Positions 1 to 7,743 of a stretch of 26,899 nucleotides of DNA are shown one piece after another (within the stretch, counting starts at the first letter, position 1; each line of letters begins with the position of its first letter). Origin of the DNA: Gemmatimonadota bacterium. GTDB taxonomy: Bacteria > Gemmatimonadota > Gemmatimonadetes > Gemmatimonadales > GWC2-71-9. Location: contig QHUE01000001.1 in NCBI GenBank assembly GCA_003221825.1, positions 1 through 26,899 on the forward strand, in the 5' to 3' direction. The notes beneath the pieces were generated by a model. The model did no database searches. It was given only the letters and a program-made list of their open reading frames with translations, and was not told where the DNA came from. Position numbers and translations under genes: made by a program.

Positions 1-1
1 C

Positions 2-1909
2 GTCTACGAGCGGGATTCGTCGAGCGTGCGCGTGATCTTCGACGTCGACGAAGGGCGCCGCGTGGCGATCGCGCGCGTCGATTTCCAGGGCAACACGCAT
101 TTCACCGACGAGCAGCTCGCGGCCCAGATGCACTCGCGCCCGGAAGGGTTCTGGTGGTTCCGCTCGGGCGAGTACAACGACGACCGGATCGCCGAGGACC
201 TGCGCCAGAACCTGCCGTCGTTCTACGGGAAGCAAGGCTTCGTCGACTTCCAGGTGCTCGACGACACACTGATGGTGCACGAGGGGACGGGGAAGGCGAC
301 GCTGGTCGTCCACGTCAGCGAGGGCGACCCGTATCGCATCGGCTCGTTCGAAATCGTCGGCAACCGGCGCTTCTCGACCGACGAGCTGCAGACGTTCTAT
401 CCGTTCACCGGGGAGCAGCGCACGGGACTGTTGGGCATCAAACACCGGCAGATCGCCTATTTCGACGACCAACTGTGGCAGGATGCCACGCGCAAGCTCC
501 AGACGCTCTACTACAACAACGGCTACATCTACGTCAACGTGCGGCCCGACGTGCTGCGGCGGACCGGGCCGGACGGCAAGCCGGTCGTCGACCTCCGCTG
601 GGTGATCACCGAAGGCCAGCCGGCGATCGTCAGCCACGTGGAGATCCGCGGCAACGACGTGACGCATGATCGCGTGATCCGCGAAGCGATCGTGATGGTG
701 CCGGGCGACGTCTTCCGCCAGGACGCGCTCATCGCCTCCTACCAGCGGGTCTCGAACCTCGGCTTCTTCAATCAGCCCATGCCGTTCCCCGATACCAAGC
801 CGGCGAACGAGCAGGGCGACATCGACGTCGTGTTCCGCGTCTCCGAGAAGCGCACCGGCAACATCAACTTCGGCGCGTCGGTGGGGCAGGGCACGGGCGT
901 CGGCGGCTTCCTCGGCCTGGACGAGCCGAACCTGTTCGGCCAGGGGAAGCGCGGCCGGTTCCAGTGGCAGTTCGGCAAGAACATCAACGACTTCGACGTC
1001 TCGTTCACCGATCCGGCCGTGCGCGAATCGCGCATCTCGGCGACGGTGGGCGTGCACAACACGCGCGTCCGCTACGTCATCGGCGACCTGGGCCGCCTGC
1101 GGCGGCGCGGCGCGAGGCTGCAGCTGGGGTTTCCGGTGTTCGGCGACAATTACACCCGGCTGTTCGCCTCGTACGGCATCGATCAGCAGAGCTTCACCGG
1201 CTCGTCGACCAACTCGGCGTTTTCCAGCGCGTTCCGCTGCAACGACTGCGTGCGCTCGACGCTCGGGCTTTCGCTGATGCGCGACACCCGGATCGACCTG
1301 CCGTTCCCGACCGCCGGGACGATGGTCCAGTTCGGGCTGTCGCAGAGCGGCGGCCTGCTCGGCGGGTCGGGAAACTTCCAGCGCGTCGACGTGGAAGGGC
1401 ATTTCTACGCCCCGATCGGCTCGCTCGGCAACGCAGCGACCTCCAACGTCAAGTTCGTGCTCGGATTCTCGACGCGGTCGGGCTTCGTGTTCGGCAACTC
1501 GCCCTTCTTCGAGCAGCTGTTCACGCTCGGCGGCACGCAGTTCTTCATTCCGCTGCGTGGGTATGACGAGGCCTCGATCACGCCGTTCGGCTACGATCCC
1601 AACGCCAGCGCCAACGGCGCGAGCCCGAACGCGTTCGGCAAAGCCTTCTTCACGATGACGGGCGAGCTGGGGATGCGCGTGTCGCAGATGCTGTACCTCT
1701 CGACGTTCTTCGATGCCGGGAACGTCTGGTCGCGGCCCGCGCAGTTCGATCCCACACGGCTGTTCCGCGGCGCCGGGATCGGCGCCGCCGTCATCTCGCC
1801 GCTCGGGCCGCTCGGGATCGATTACGCCTACGGATTCGACCGGGTCGATGTCTTCGGCCGGCCCAAGCCAGGTTGGAAGCTGCACTTCAAGCTCGGCAAT
1901 TTCTTCTAA
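2..1909 (+). CDS. bamA: Outer membrane protein assembly factor BamA (3' part, 5' end outside window)
   Basis: The frame is open from base 2, so the gene enters from upstream; the GTG at 26 is only an internal Val codon. About 635 residues are present against roughly 750-850 for the family. BamA is the outer-membrane beta-barrel core of the BAM complex that inserts other barrel proteins. Three POTRA repeats are visible, probably POTRA3-5 (starting near VAIARVDFQGN, YRIGSFEIVGN and AIVSHVEIRGN), followed by a 16-strand-type barrel from about base 850. The barrel carries the conserved L6 loop motif as LRGY (Arg codon 1556-1558, usual form VRGF) and ends in Phe-Phe, the expected C-terminal outer-membrane signal. 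It is followed by skp/ompH, the standard bamA-skp-lpxD order. The family call is secure; only the number of missing N-terminal POTRAs is unknown. Confidence 0.96.
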   Translation, partial: VYERDSSSVRVIFDVDEGRRVAIARVDFQGNTHFTDEQLAAQMHSRPEGFWWFRSGEYNDDRIAEDLRQNLPSFYGKQGFVDFQVLDDTLMVHEGTGKATLVVHVSEGDPYRIGSFEIVGNRRFSTDELQTFYPFTGEQRTGLLGIKHRQIAYFDDQLWQDATRKLQTLYYNNGYIYVNVRPDVLRRTGPDGKPVVDLRWVITEGQPAIVSHVEIRGNDVTHDRVIREAIVMVPGDVFRQDALIASYQRVSNLGFFNQPMPFPDTKPANEQGDIDVVFRVSEKRTGNINFGASVGQGTGVGGFLGLDEPNLFGQGKRGRFQWQFGKNINDFDVSFTDPAVRESRISATVGVHNTRVRYVIGDLGRLRRRGARLQLGFPVFGDNYTRLFASYGIDQQSFTGSSTNSAFSSAFRCNDCVRSTLGLSLMRDTRIDLPFPTAGTMVQFGLSQSGGLLGGSGNFQRVDVEGHFYAPIGSLGNAATSNVKFVLGFSTRSGFVFGNSPFFEQLFTLGGTQFFIPLRGYDEASITPFGYDPNASANGASPNAFGKAFFTMTGELGMRVSQMLYLSTFFDAGNVWSRPAQFDPTRLFRGAGIGAAVISPLGPLGIDYAYGFDRVDVFGRPKPGWKLHFKLGNFF

Positions 1910-1930
1910 GCCACACCCACGCTCTACTCC

Positions 1931-1935
1931 GGGAG
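1931..1935 (+). promoter_or_regulatory. Ribosome binding site of skp/ompH
   Basis: GGGAG lies 10 nt before the ATG at 1946 and supports that start. It sits in the 36-nt gap after the bamA stop. No terminator or clear promoter is seen in the gap, so co-transcription with bamA is likely. Confidence 0.5.
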
Positions 1936-1945
1936 TTCCCGCGTT

Positions 1946-2503
1946 ATGCAGCGTCTCGTGCCCGTTTCCCTCGCCGCCGTCGCCGCCGCCGCCGTCCTGG
2001 TCGCGGCGCCCCCTGTCGTCCTCGCCCAGGGCCCATCGCCCGCGGCGGCGCCGCTGAAGATCGCGTTCATCAGCTCCCAGGAGATCCTGCACGCCACGCC
2101 CGGGTACGCGGCTGCCGAGTCCACCTACCGGCGCGAGTTCCAGGCGTCGCAGGTGGAAGTGCAGAAGCTGCAGCAGCAGCTCGATTCCGCGGTGCAGGTC
2201 TTCGACCAGCAGTCGCTCGTGCTGTCGCCCGCGGCGCGGGTGGCGAAGCAAAACGACCTGAAAGCCATGCAGCAGCGCATGGAGCAGCGCTCCAACCAGC
2301 TCCAGGATCGCCTGCAGCAACGGGAGCAGGAGCTGCTCGGCCCGCTCCGCGCGCGCATCAATTCCGTGATTCAGGGCATCCGTGCGGAGATGAACTACGC
2401 GCTGATCCTGGATGCCGACGCCAGCGGGGGATTTGTCGCCGCGGCGGATCCGGCGCTGAACATCACGCCCCGGGTGCTGCAGCGCCTGTCGCAGGCGCAG
2501 TAA
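1946..2503 (+). CDS. skp: Periplasmic chaperone Skp/OmpH family
   Basis: This 185-residue protein begins with a clear Sec signal peptide: basic start MQR, a long Ala/Val-rich hydrophobic run, then a probable cleavage after VVLAQ near residue 28. The mature part starts with a short beta strand (LKIAFISSQEIL) followed by a long Gln/Glu/Arg-rich coiled coil (about residues 60-140), the typical Skp 'tentacle' pattern. It ends with a short strand region ending near residue 185. Skp holds unfolded outer-membrane proteins in the periplasm and hands them to BamA, whose gene lies directly upstream. lpxD follows 25 nt downstream, the widespread bamA-skp-lpxD arrangement. The length fits the family (about 160-190). 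Sequence similarity in this family is low, so the call rests on architecture and context together. Confidence 0.92.
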   Translation: MQRLVPVSLAAVAAAAVLVAAPPVVLAQGPSPAAAPLKIAFISSQEILHATPGYAAAESTYRREFQASQVEVQKLQQQLDSAVQVFDQQSLVLSPAARVAKQNDLKAMQQRMEQRSNQLQDRLQQREQELLGPLRARINSVIQGIRAEMNYALILDADASGGFVAAADPALNITPRVLQRLSQAQ

Positions 2504-2528
2504 CCAGGCGGCGGGCGCTCGTCCCCCG

Positions 2529-3605
2529 ATGAATTCGGCGGGAACGCGGCCGCTCTCCGCGAGTGAAATCGCGGCCCTCACCGGCGGACGACTGGTGGGG
2601 CCGGGTACGGTAACGGTCGCCGGGGTCGCGCCGCTCGAGCGCGCGGGTCCCGGCGACCTCTCTTTTCTTGCCTCGCCCCGCTACCTCCCCTACTTTCAGC
2701 GCACCAGCGCCTCGGTAGTGCTCGTGCCGCCGGTGTTCGAGTCGGCCGAGGGCGGGCCCGAGACCCGCGTCGTCGTCGCCGAGCCGTACGCGGCGCTGCT
2801 GGTCGTGCTTCCCGTGCTGTACCCGCAGGCCGTCTGGGAAGCGGGCGTGCATCCGACGGCGGTCGTGGGGCGCGGCGCCACGTGGCAGGAACCGGTCGCG
2901 ATCGGCCCGCATGCCTGTCTTGGCCGCGAGGTGCAGCTGGGCCGCAACGTCCGCATCGGTGAGGGATGCGTGCTCGGCGATGGCGTGGCCGTCGGCGACG
3001 ACACGCAGCTGTTCCCGGGCGTCACGCTGTACCCGGGCACCGCGCTCGGGAAACGCGTCATCGTGCACGCCGGCGCGGTGCTGGGCAGCGATGGGTTCGG
3101 CTACATCCCCGGCAAGGCCGGCGGGGGGCACCGGAAGATCCCGCACGTGGGGCGCTGCCTCATCGGGGACGACATCGAGATCGGCGCGAACACGTGCATC
3201 GACCGCGGCAGCGTGGACGACACCGTGATCGGATCGGGCACGAAGATCGACAATCTCGTCCACATCGCCCATAACGTGCGGATCGGCGCGCGCTGTCTCA
3301 TCATGGCGCAGGCCGGCATCGCCGGCAGCTGCCAGGTGGAGGACGATGTGATCATCGCGGGACAGACCGGCATCGCGGATCACATTACGATCGGGCACGG
3401 CGCCCGGCTGCTGGTGCAGTCGGGCATCATCGCGGACATTCCCGCCGAGGGCACCGTGTCGGGCTATCCCGCGCGCCCGCACCGCGAGCTGCTGCGCGCC
3501 CAGGCCGCGATGTACCGCCTCGCCAAGATCGTCGACGAGCTCGAGGCGCTCGTCCAACCCAAGCCCGAGACGCCCGCTGCCCCCGCTTCCTCCAGCGAGC
3601 GCTAG
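2529..3605 (+). CDS. lpxD: UDP-3-O-acylglucosamine N-acyltransferase LpxD
   Basis: This 358-residue cytoplasmic enzyme adds the second 3-hydroxyacyl chain (N-linked) to UDP-3-O-acyl-glucosamine, the third step of lipid A synthesis. The N-terminal uridine-binding domain (about residues 1-105) contains the family phrase PGDLSFLASPRY. From about 107 to 310 run many hexapeptide repeats forming a left-handed beta helix. The catalytic His is H248 in IDNLVHIAHNVRIG, matching E. coli H239. A C-terminal helix (about 318-342) follows, then a short Pro/Ala/Ser-rich tail. The ATG at 2529 gives the standard length, although no strong Shine-Dalgarno is visible. The stop at 3603-3605 abuts or overlaps the lpxC coding region, whose conserved residues begin at about 3604. 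Confidence 0.97.
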   Translation: MNSAGTRPLSASEIAALTGGRLVGPGTVTVAGVAPLERAGPGDLSFLASPRYLPYFQRTSASVVLVPPVFESAEGGPETRVVVAEPYAALLVVLPVLYPQAVWEAGVHPTAVVGRGATWQEPVAIGPHACLGREVQLGRNVRIGEGCVLGDGVAVGDDTQLFPGVTLYPGTALGKRVIVHAGAVLGSDGFGYIPGKAGGGHRKIPHVGRCLIGDDIEIGANTCIDRGSVDDTVIGSGTKIDNLVHIAHNVRIGARCLIMAQAGIAGSCQVEDDVIIAGQTGIADHITIGHGARLLVQSGIIADIPAEGTVSGYPARPHRELLRAQAAMYRLAKIVDELEALVQPKPETPAAPASSSER

Positions 3606-3645
3606 GCGCTCGGTCACGCGGCGCGCGGCGCTGCGCGGCACCGGC

Positions 3646-4878
3646 TTGCATACCGGCGCCGCGACGGAAGCGACGTTTCTGCCGGCCCCGGCCGGGCAAG
3701 GGATCGTCTTCCGGCGGACCGATCTGGCGGGCAAACCGGAGGTGCCGGCACGGCTGAGTGAAGTCGAGGCCGTCGAGCGGCGCACCGCGATCGGGCACGG
3801 CCGGGCGACGATCCACACCGTCGAGCATGTGCTGGCCGCGGTCGCGGCGCACGTGATCGACGACCTCACGATCGAGCTCACGGGTCCCGAGCCGCCGATC
3901 CTGGACGGGAGCGTGCAGCCCTACTTCGACGCGCTCACGCAGGCCGGGCCCACGTCGGTGGGGGGCGAGCCGGCGGTGCTGACGGTGCTCGCGCCGTTCA
4001 CGGTCACCGACAAAGATGCGACGTACGTCGTCGCGCCCGCCAAGACATTCCGGTTGACCGTGTCGATCGAATGGCCGCATCCGTTGATCGGGCGGCAGGC
4101 GGGGACGTACGACGTCACGCCGGAAAGTTTCGCGACCGAGCTTGCGCCGGCGCGCACATTCGGCTTCACGCACGAGGTGGCGGAGCTGCAGGCGCGCGGG
4201 CTGATCAAGGGGGCCTCGGAAACGAACGCCATCGTGCTCGACGATCGCGGTGTGGTGCACGGCGGCACGTTGCGCTGGCCGGACGAGTTCGTGCGGCACA
4301 AGGCGGCGGACATCGTGGGGGACCTGGCGCTGACCGGCGCCCGGATTCAGGCTCATGTGGTGGCGACGCGGCCCAGCCACGGCGGCAACATCGCGCTGGC
4401 GCGGGCGCTCGCTCGCGCAGGGAGGCGCACCGGAATGCCGGCGATGGACATCAGCAAGATCATGGACTACCTGCCGCACCGGTATCCGTTCCTGCTCGTG
4501 GACCGGATCATCGAGGTGGAGGGGCAGAAGCGGATCGTGGGCATCAAGAACGTCACGATCAACGAGCCCTTCTTTCAGGGACACTTCCCCGGTCACCCGA
4601 TCATGCCCGGCGTGCTCATCATCGAAGCGATGGCGCAGGTCGGCGGCATGCTGCTCATGAGCCACTTCGAGGGCCAGGACACCGCGAACAAGGTCGTGTA
4701 CTTCATGTCGCTCGACCACGTGAAGTTCCGCCGCCCCGTCGTCCCCGGCGACCAGATCCGGTTCGAGCTCGAGATGCTGCAGTTCCGGGGTAAGACGTGC
4801 CGCATGAAGGGAGCCGGGTTCGTGGACGGACAGGTCGTGGCGGAAGCGGAGATGATGGCCATGGTGGTCGACAAGTGA
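3646..4878 (+). CDS. lpxC/fabZ: Bifunctional UDP-3-O-acyl-GlcNAc deacetylase / 3-hydroxyacyl-ACP dehydratase (LpxC-FabZ)
   Basis: One protein joins two enzymes. The N-terminal LpxC half (about 1-260) is the zinc deacetylase committing to lipid A: zinc ligands are H61 (TVEH), H218 and D222 (FVRHKAADIVGD), with H245 (PSHGGN) as the probable acid/base His. The FabZ half (about 268-410) dehydrates 3-hydroxyacyl-ACP in fatty acid synthesis: H313 and E327 lie in GHFPGHPIMPGVLIIEAMA. LpxC-FabZ fusions are known from Bacteroidetes/Chlorobi-type genomes. The start is a problem. Residue 1 here is the TTG at 3646, the Leu of the conserved GLHTG, but homology clearly continues upstream (RRSVTRRAALRGTG, from about 3604). 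I found no in-frame ATG, GTG or TTG upstream back to 3361; CTG 3577 or 3631 are the only near options. The stop overlaps the lpxA GTG by 4 nt. Confidence 0.95.
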   Translation: MHTGAATEATFLPAPAGQGIVFRRTDLAGKPEVPARLSEVEAVERRTAIGHGRATIHTVEHVLAAVAAHVIDDLTIELTGPEPPILDGSVQPYFDALTQAGPTSVGGEPAVLTVLAPFTVTDKDATYVVAPAKTFRLTVSIEWPHPLIGRQAGTYDVTPESFATELAPARTFGFTHEVAELQARGLIKGASETNAIVLDDRGVVHGGTLRWPDEFVRHKAADIVGDLALTGARIQAHVVATRPSHGGNIALARALARAGRRTGMPAMDISKIMDYLPHRYPFLLVDRIIEVEGQKRIVGIKNVTINEPFFQGHFPGHPIMPGVLIIEAMAQVGGMLLMSHFEGQDTANKVVYFMSLDHVKFRRPVVPGDQIRFELEMLQFRGKTCRMKGAGFVDGQVVAEAEMMAMVVDK

Positions 4879-5642
4879 TTCATCGTACCGCTTTGATCGA
4901 TCCGACCGCCGACCTGGGCGCCGACGTCTCCGTCGGGCCGTACTGTGTGATTGGGCCGAAGGTGACAGTGGGGGAGCGTTGCAGTATCGCCGCGCACGCG
5001 GTGCTCGAGCGCAACACGCGCATAGCCGAGGGAGTGAAGATCGGCTACGGCACCGTCATCGGCAACGACCCCCAGGACCTCAAGTACAAGGGCGAGGAAA
5101 CGTGGGTGGAGATCGGCAGCGGGACGATCATCCGCGAGTACTCGACGATCAACCGCGGCAGCACCGCGACCGGCAAGACGACGGTGGGGGAGCGGTGCTT
5201 CCTGATGACCTACGTGCACATCGCCCACGATTGCGTGATCGGCAACGACGTCATCATCGCCAATGCGGTGCAGATGGCGGGTCACGTCACCGTCAATGAC
5301 CGCGCGATCATCAGCGGCCTCGTGCCGATTCATCAGTTCGTCCGCATCGGCACCTATTCCTTCGTGGGCGGCGGCTCACGGGTCAATCAAGACGTGCCGC
5401 CATACACGAAGGCGGCCGGGAACCCGGTGCACCTCTACGGCCTCAACTCGGTGGGCCTGCAGCGCGCCGGTTTCTCGCCGGAGCTGAAGCTGGCGCTGAA
5501 GCGCGCCTACCGTCTGGTGTTCAACTCGGATCTCACGGCGAGCCAGGGTATCGCCCGCGCGCGCGTCGAGCTGCCGCAGGTCCCGGAAGTCGAAACGTTC
5601 CTGCAGTTCATCGAGGCCTCGCAGCGCGGGGTCATGGTGTGA
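4875..5642 (+). CDS. lpxA: UDP-N-acetylglucosamine O-acyltransferase LpxA
   Basis: LpxA transfers a 3-hydroxyacyl chain from ACP to the 3-OH of UDP-GlcNAc, the first lipid A step, in the cytoplasm. I chose the GTG at 4875, which overlaps the upstream stop as GTGA and gives MIHRTALIDPTADLG, the expected N-terminus, and 255 residues (family about 255-265). An in-frame start further upstream only reads through the fabZ domain. Hexapeptide repeats fill residues 10-190. The catalytic His is H118 in HIAHDC (H115 IAH118), matching E. coli H125. A helical C-terminal domain (about 190-255) follows, with SPELKLALKRAYRLVF. The gene is translationally coupled to lpxC-fabZ and is followed by an oxidoreductase that may act on its substrate (see that entry). 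Confidence 0.97.
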   Translation: MIHRTALIDPTADLGADVSVGPYCVIGPKVTVGERCSIAAHAVLERNTRIAEGVKIGYGTVIGNDPQDLKYKGEETWVEIGSGTIIREYSTINRGSTATGKTTVGERCFLMTYVHIAHDCVIGNDVIIANAVQMAGHVTVNDRAIISGLVPIHQFVRIGTYSFVGGGSRVNQDVPPYTKAAGNPVHLYGLNSVGLQRAGFSPELKLALKRAYRLVFNSDLTASQGIARARVELPQVPEVETFLQFIEASQRGVMV

Positions 5643-5667
5643 GGGGACCGGGGACGGGGGACGGGGG
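5643..5667 (+). other. G-rich leader with four G-tracts (possible G-quadruplex)
   Basis: Four runs of 4-5 G (5643-5646, 5650-5653, 5656-5660, 5663-5667) are separated by 3, 2 and 2 nt on the coding strand. They sit between the lpxA stop and the preferred GTG at 5672 and overlap the likely ribosome binding site. The spacing satisfies the usual G-quadruplex pattern. A regulatory effect is inference. Confidence 0.5.
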
Positions 5668-5671
5668 ATCG

Positions 5672-6643
5672 GTGCGGAAGGTCCGCGTCGGGGTGGTTGG
5701 AGCGGGCGCGCTCGGCTTCCACCACATCCGATTGCTCAAGAAAATCGAAGGCGCCGATGTCGTGGGCTTCTACGACCACAACCCGACGCGTTCCGCTCAA
5801 GTTGCCAAGGAGCTCGAGACTGTCGCGTTTGCCTCACTCGAGGCGCTACTCGACCGCGTCGAGGCGATCACCGTGGTCGTGCCGACGCCGGCCCACGTTG
5901 GCGTCGGGCAGGTGGTGCTGGAGCGCGGCCTCCACGCGCTGATCGAGAAGCCGCTGGCGGACACGCTGCCGGGCGCCGAGCAGCTGGTGCACGCGGCGCG
6001 CGAGCGCGGGTGCTGTCTCCAAGTGGGTCACGTGGAGCGATTCAACCGGGCGGTGCGCGCCGCCACCCCCTATCTCGACGAGCCCCGGTTTCTGCAGACC
6101 GAACGTCTCGCCCCGTTCCAGCCGCGCGGCACCGACGTCGCGGTGATCCTGGACCTGATGATTCACGATCTCGATCTGGTGCTGGAGCTGGTGCGATCGG
6201 AGGTCAGCGAAGTGCGGGCAACCGGCGTGCCGATCCTCTCGCCGCACGTCGACATCGCGAACGCCCGCGTCGAGTTCGCCAATGGCGCCGTCGCGATCAT
6301 CACCGCGAGCCGCGTGTCGCGCGAGCGCACCCGGAAGCTGCGCATCTTCCAGCCGACGGGATACTTCTCGCTCGATCTCGCGCAGGGCAGCGGCCATTTC
6401 TATCGCCTGAAATCGGGCTGGCAGGACGCCGCCGCCACCCGGATGGAAGACATCGTGGAGCACGTGCGCCTCGAGGCGCCTGAAGCGGAGCCGTTGAAGC
6501 TCGAGCTGGAGAGTTTCCTGCGCGCAGTGCGCGGCGACGGTGACGTCGTGGTCACCGGTGCCGCCGGGCTGCAGGCCCTGACCCTCGCCTATCGCGTCGC
6601 CGACGCCATCAGCGCCTCGCCGCTCGCCGCGGCGCGGCCGTGA
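5672..6643 (+). CDS. Gfo/Idh/MocA-family NAD(P)-dependent oxidoreductase in lipid A operon (GnnA-like?)
   Basis: This 323-residue protein has an N-terminal Rossmann domain with the dinucleotide motif GAGALG (residues 10-15). The family signature Lys is in IEKPLA (E92-K93-P94), followed by QVGHVERFN (117-125) and the MIHDLD motif (H165, D166); the C-terminal half is the substrate-binding alpha/beta domain. I prefer GTG 5672 (MRKVRVGVVG) over GTG 5639, which would overlap lpxA but add an unlikely Gly-rich leader. Its place between lpxA and lpxB is that of GnnA in Acidithiobacillus and Leptospira, which oxidises the 3-OH of UDP-GlcNAc before transamination by GnnB, giving amide-linked lipid A. 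No GnnB aminotransferase is present in the window, so the substrate stays open. Its stop overlaps the lpxB start (GTGA). Confidence 0.88.
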   Translation: MRKVRVGVVGAGALGFHHIRLLKKIEGADVVGFYDHNPTRSAQVAKELETVAFASLEALLDRVEAITVVVPTPAHVGVGQVVLERGLHALIEKPLADTLPGAEQLVHAARERGCCLQVGHVERFNRAVRAATPYLDEPRFLQTERLAPFQPRGTDVAVILDLMIHDLDLVLELVRSEVSEVRATGVPILSPHVDIANARVEFANGAVAIITASRVSRERTRKLRIFQPTGYFSLDLAQGSGHFYRLKSGWQDAAATRMEDIVEHVRLEAPEAEPLKLELESFLRAVRGDGDVVVTGAAGLQALTLAYRVADAISASPLAAARP

Positions 6644-7743
6644 CCAGGTTCTACATCTCGGCGGCTGAGCCGTCGGCGGACGCACATGCCGCGGCGGTCG
6701 CGACCGCGTTGCGCCGGCGCCTCCCGGGGGTGGAGCTCGAAGCGCTCGGCGGCCCCCTGCTCGAACGCGCCGGCGTGCGCGTGCTCGATCGGATGGAAGC
6801 CTTCTCCGTCGTGGGATTCGTCGAAGCCATTGCGAAGATTCCCGCACACTATCGCCTGCTCAACAAGATGCGGCGTGCATTTCACGAGCAGCGCTACGAT
6901 CTCGTGATCCTCGTCGATTATCCGGGTTATCACCTCCGTGCCGCCGCGGCCGCCGCGGCGGCGGGCATTCCCGTGCTGTATTACATCGCGCCGCAGATGT
7001 GGGCCTGGGGACCCAAGCGCGTGCGCAAGCTCGCGCCGGTGAATCAGCTCGCGGTCATTCTGCCGTTCGAAGAGCAGTTTTTTCGCGAGCGCGGCGTCGC
7101 CGCGACGTTCGTGGGGCATCCGCTCAAGGACCGGCCGGCCCCGCCGGGACGCGGCGATGCACGCCGCCTCCTGGGCCTCGATCCGGGCCGCCCCACGCTC
7201 GGCCTGTTTCCCGGCAGCCGGAAGCAGGAGGTCAAGCGGCACTGGCCCATGTTCCGCGCGGCAGCGGCGCGCGTCGCTGCCGCGCGTCCCGGCGTGCAGA
7301 TCGTCACCGCGGGGACGCAGGATGCCGAGTACCCCGACCCGGGCGAGATCACGGTGCATCTGGGCGATCCGTTGCTCGTGTTCGCGGCCGCGGACGCGGG
7401 GATCTGCAAGTCGGGCACCACGACGCTCGAGGCGGCGATCGCCGATGTGCCGATGGTCATTACGTATCGGGTGCACCCGATCTCGTCGTTTATCGCGTTC
7501 CGGCTGGTGCAGGTGCCGTGGGTCGGCCTTGTCAATCTCGTGGCCGGGTACGAGGTCGCGCCCGAGTTCCTGCAGCGGCGCGCGACCGCGGCCGCGCTGG
7601 CCGACGGCGTGTTGCCGCTGCTCGATCCCGCGAACCCGGCCACGCGCCGGCAGCGGGAGGGACTGCAGCTGGTCCGCGACCGGCTGGGCGCACCCGGCGC
7701 GGCGGAGCGGGTCGCGGAGCTGGCCGTCGCGTTGATCCAATGA
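6640..7743 (+). CDS. lpxB: Lipid-A-disaccharide synthase LpxB
   Basis: LpxB is a GT19 glycosyltransferase that joins UDP-2,3-diacylglucosamine and 2,3-diacylglucosamine-1-phosphate into the lipid A disaccharide at the inner face of the inner membrane. The 367-residue product shows the N-terminal motif as FYISAAEPSADAH (family usual GEASGDLHGA), the conserved YYIAPQMWAWGPKRV near residue 110, LPFEEQFF, VGHPL, the LFPGSRKQEVKRHWP phosphate/nucleotide segment and SGTTTLEAAI near 265. The length is normal. GTG 6640 overlaps the preceding stop (GTGA), and the following gene begins in ATGA overlap. The AEPSAD variant of the N-terminal loop departs from consensus, but all downstream signatures are intact. 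The UDP-2,3-diacylglucosamine hydrolase (LpxH/LpxI/LpxG) needed to make its substrate is not in the window. Confidence 0.97.
   Translation: MTRFYISAAEPSADAHAAAVATALRRRLPGVELEALGGPLLERAGVRVLDRMEAFSVVGFVEAIAKIPAHYRLLNKMRRAFHEQRYDLVILVDYPGYHLRAAAAAAAAGIPVLYYIAPQMWAWGPKRVRKLAPVNQLAVILPFEEQFFRERGVAATFVGHPLKDRPAPPGRGDARRLLGLDPGRPTLGLFPGSRKQEVKRHWPMFRAAAARVAAARPGVQIVTAGTQDAEYPDPGEITVHLGDPLLVFAAADAGICKSGTTTLEAAIADVPMVITYRVHPISSFIAFRLVQVPWVGLVNLVAGYEVAPEFLQRRATAAALADGVLPLLDPANPATRRQREGLQLVRDRLGAPGAAERVAELAVALIQ

Noticed and set aside
3427..4719. Minus-strand open frame opposite lpxC-fabZ
   Set aside because: Antisense shadow of a gene with intact catalytic residues; composition is Arg/His-rich without motifs.
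5639..5671. GTG 5639 as the start of the oxidoreductase (4-nt overlap with lpxA)
   Set aside because: It adds eleven Gly/Arg/Asp-rich residues before MRKVRVGVVG that the family does not have; GTG 5672 fits better, though 5639 cannot be excluded.
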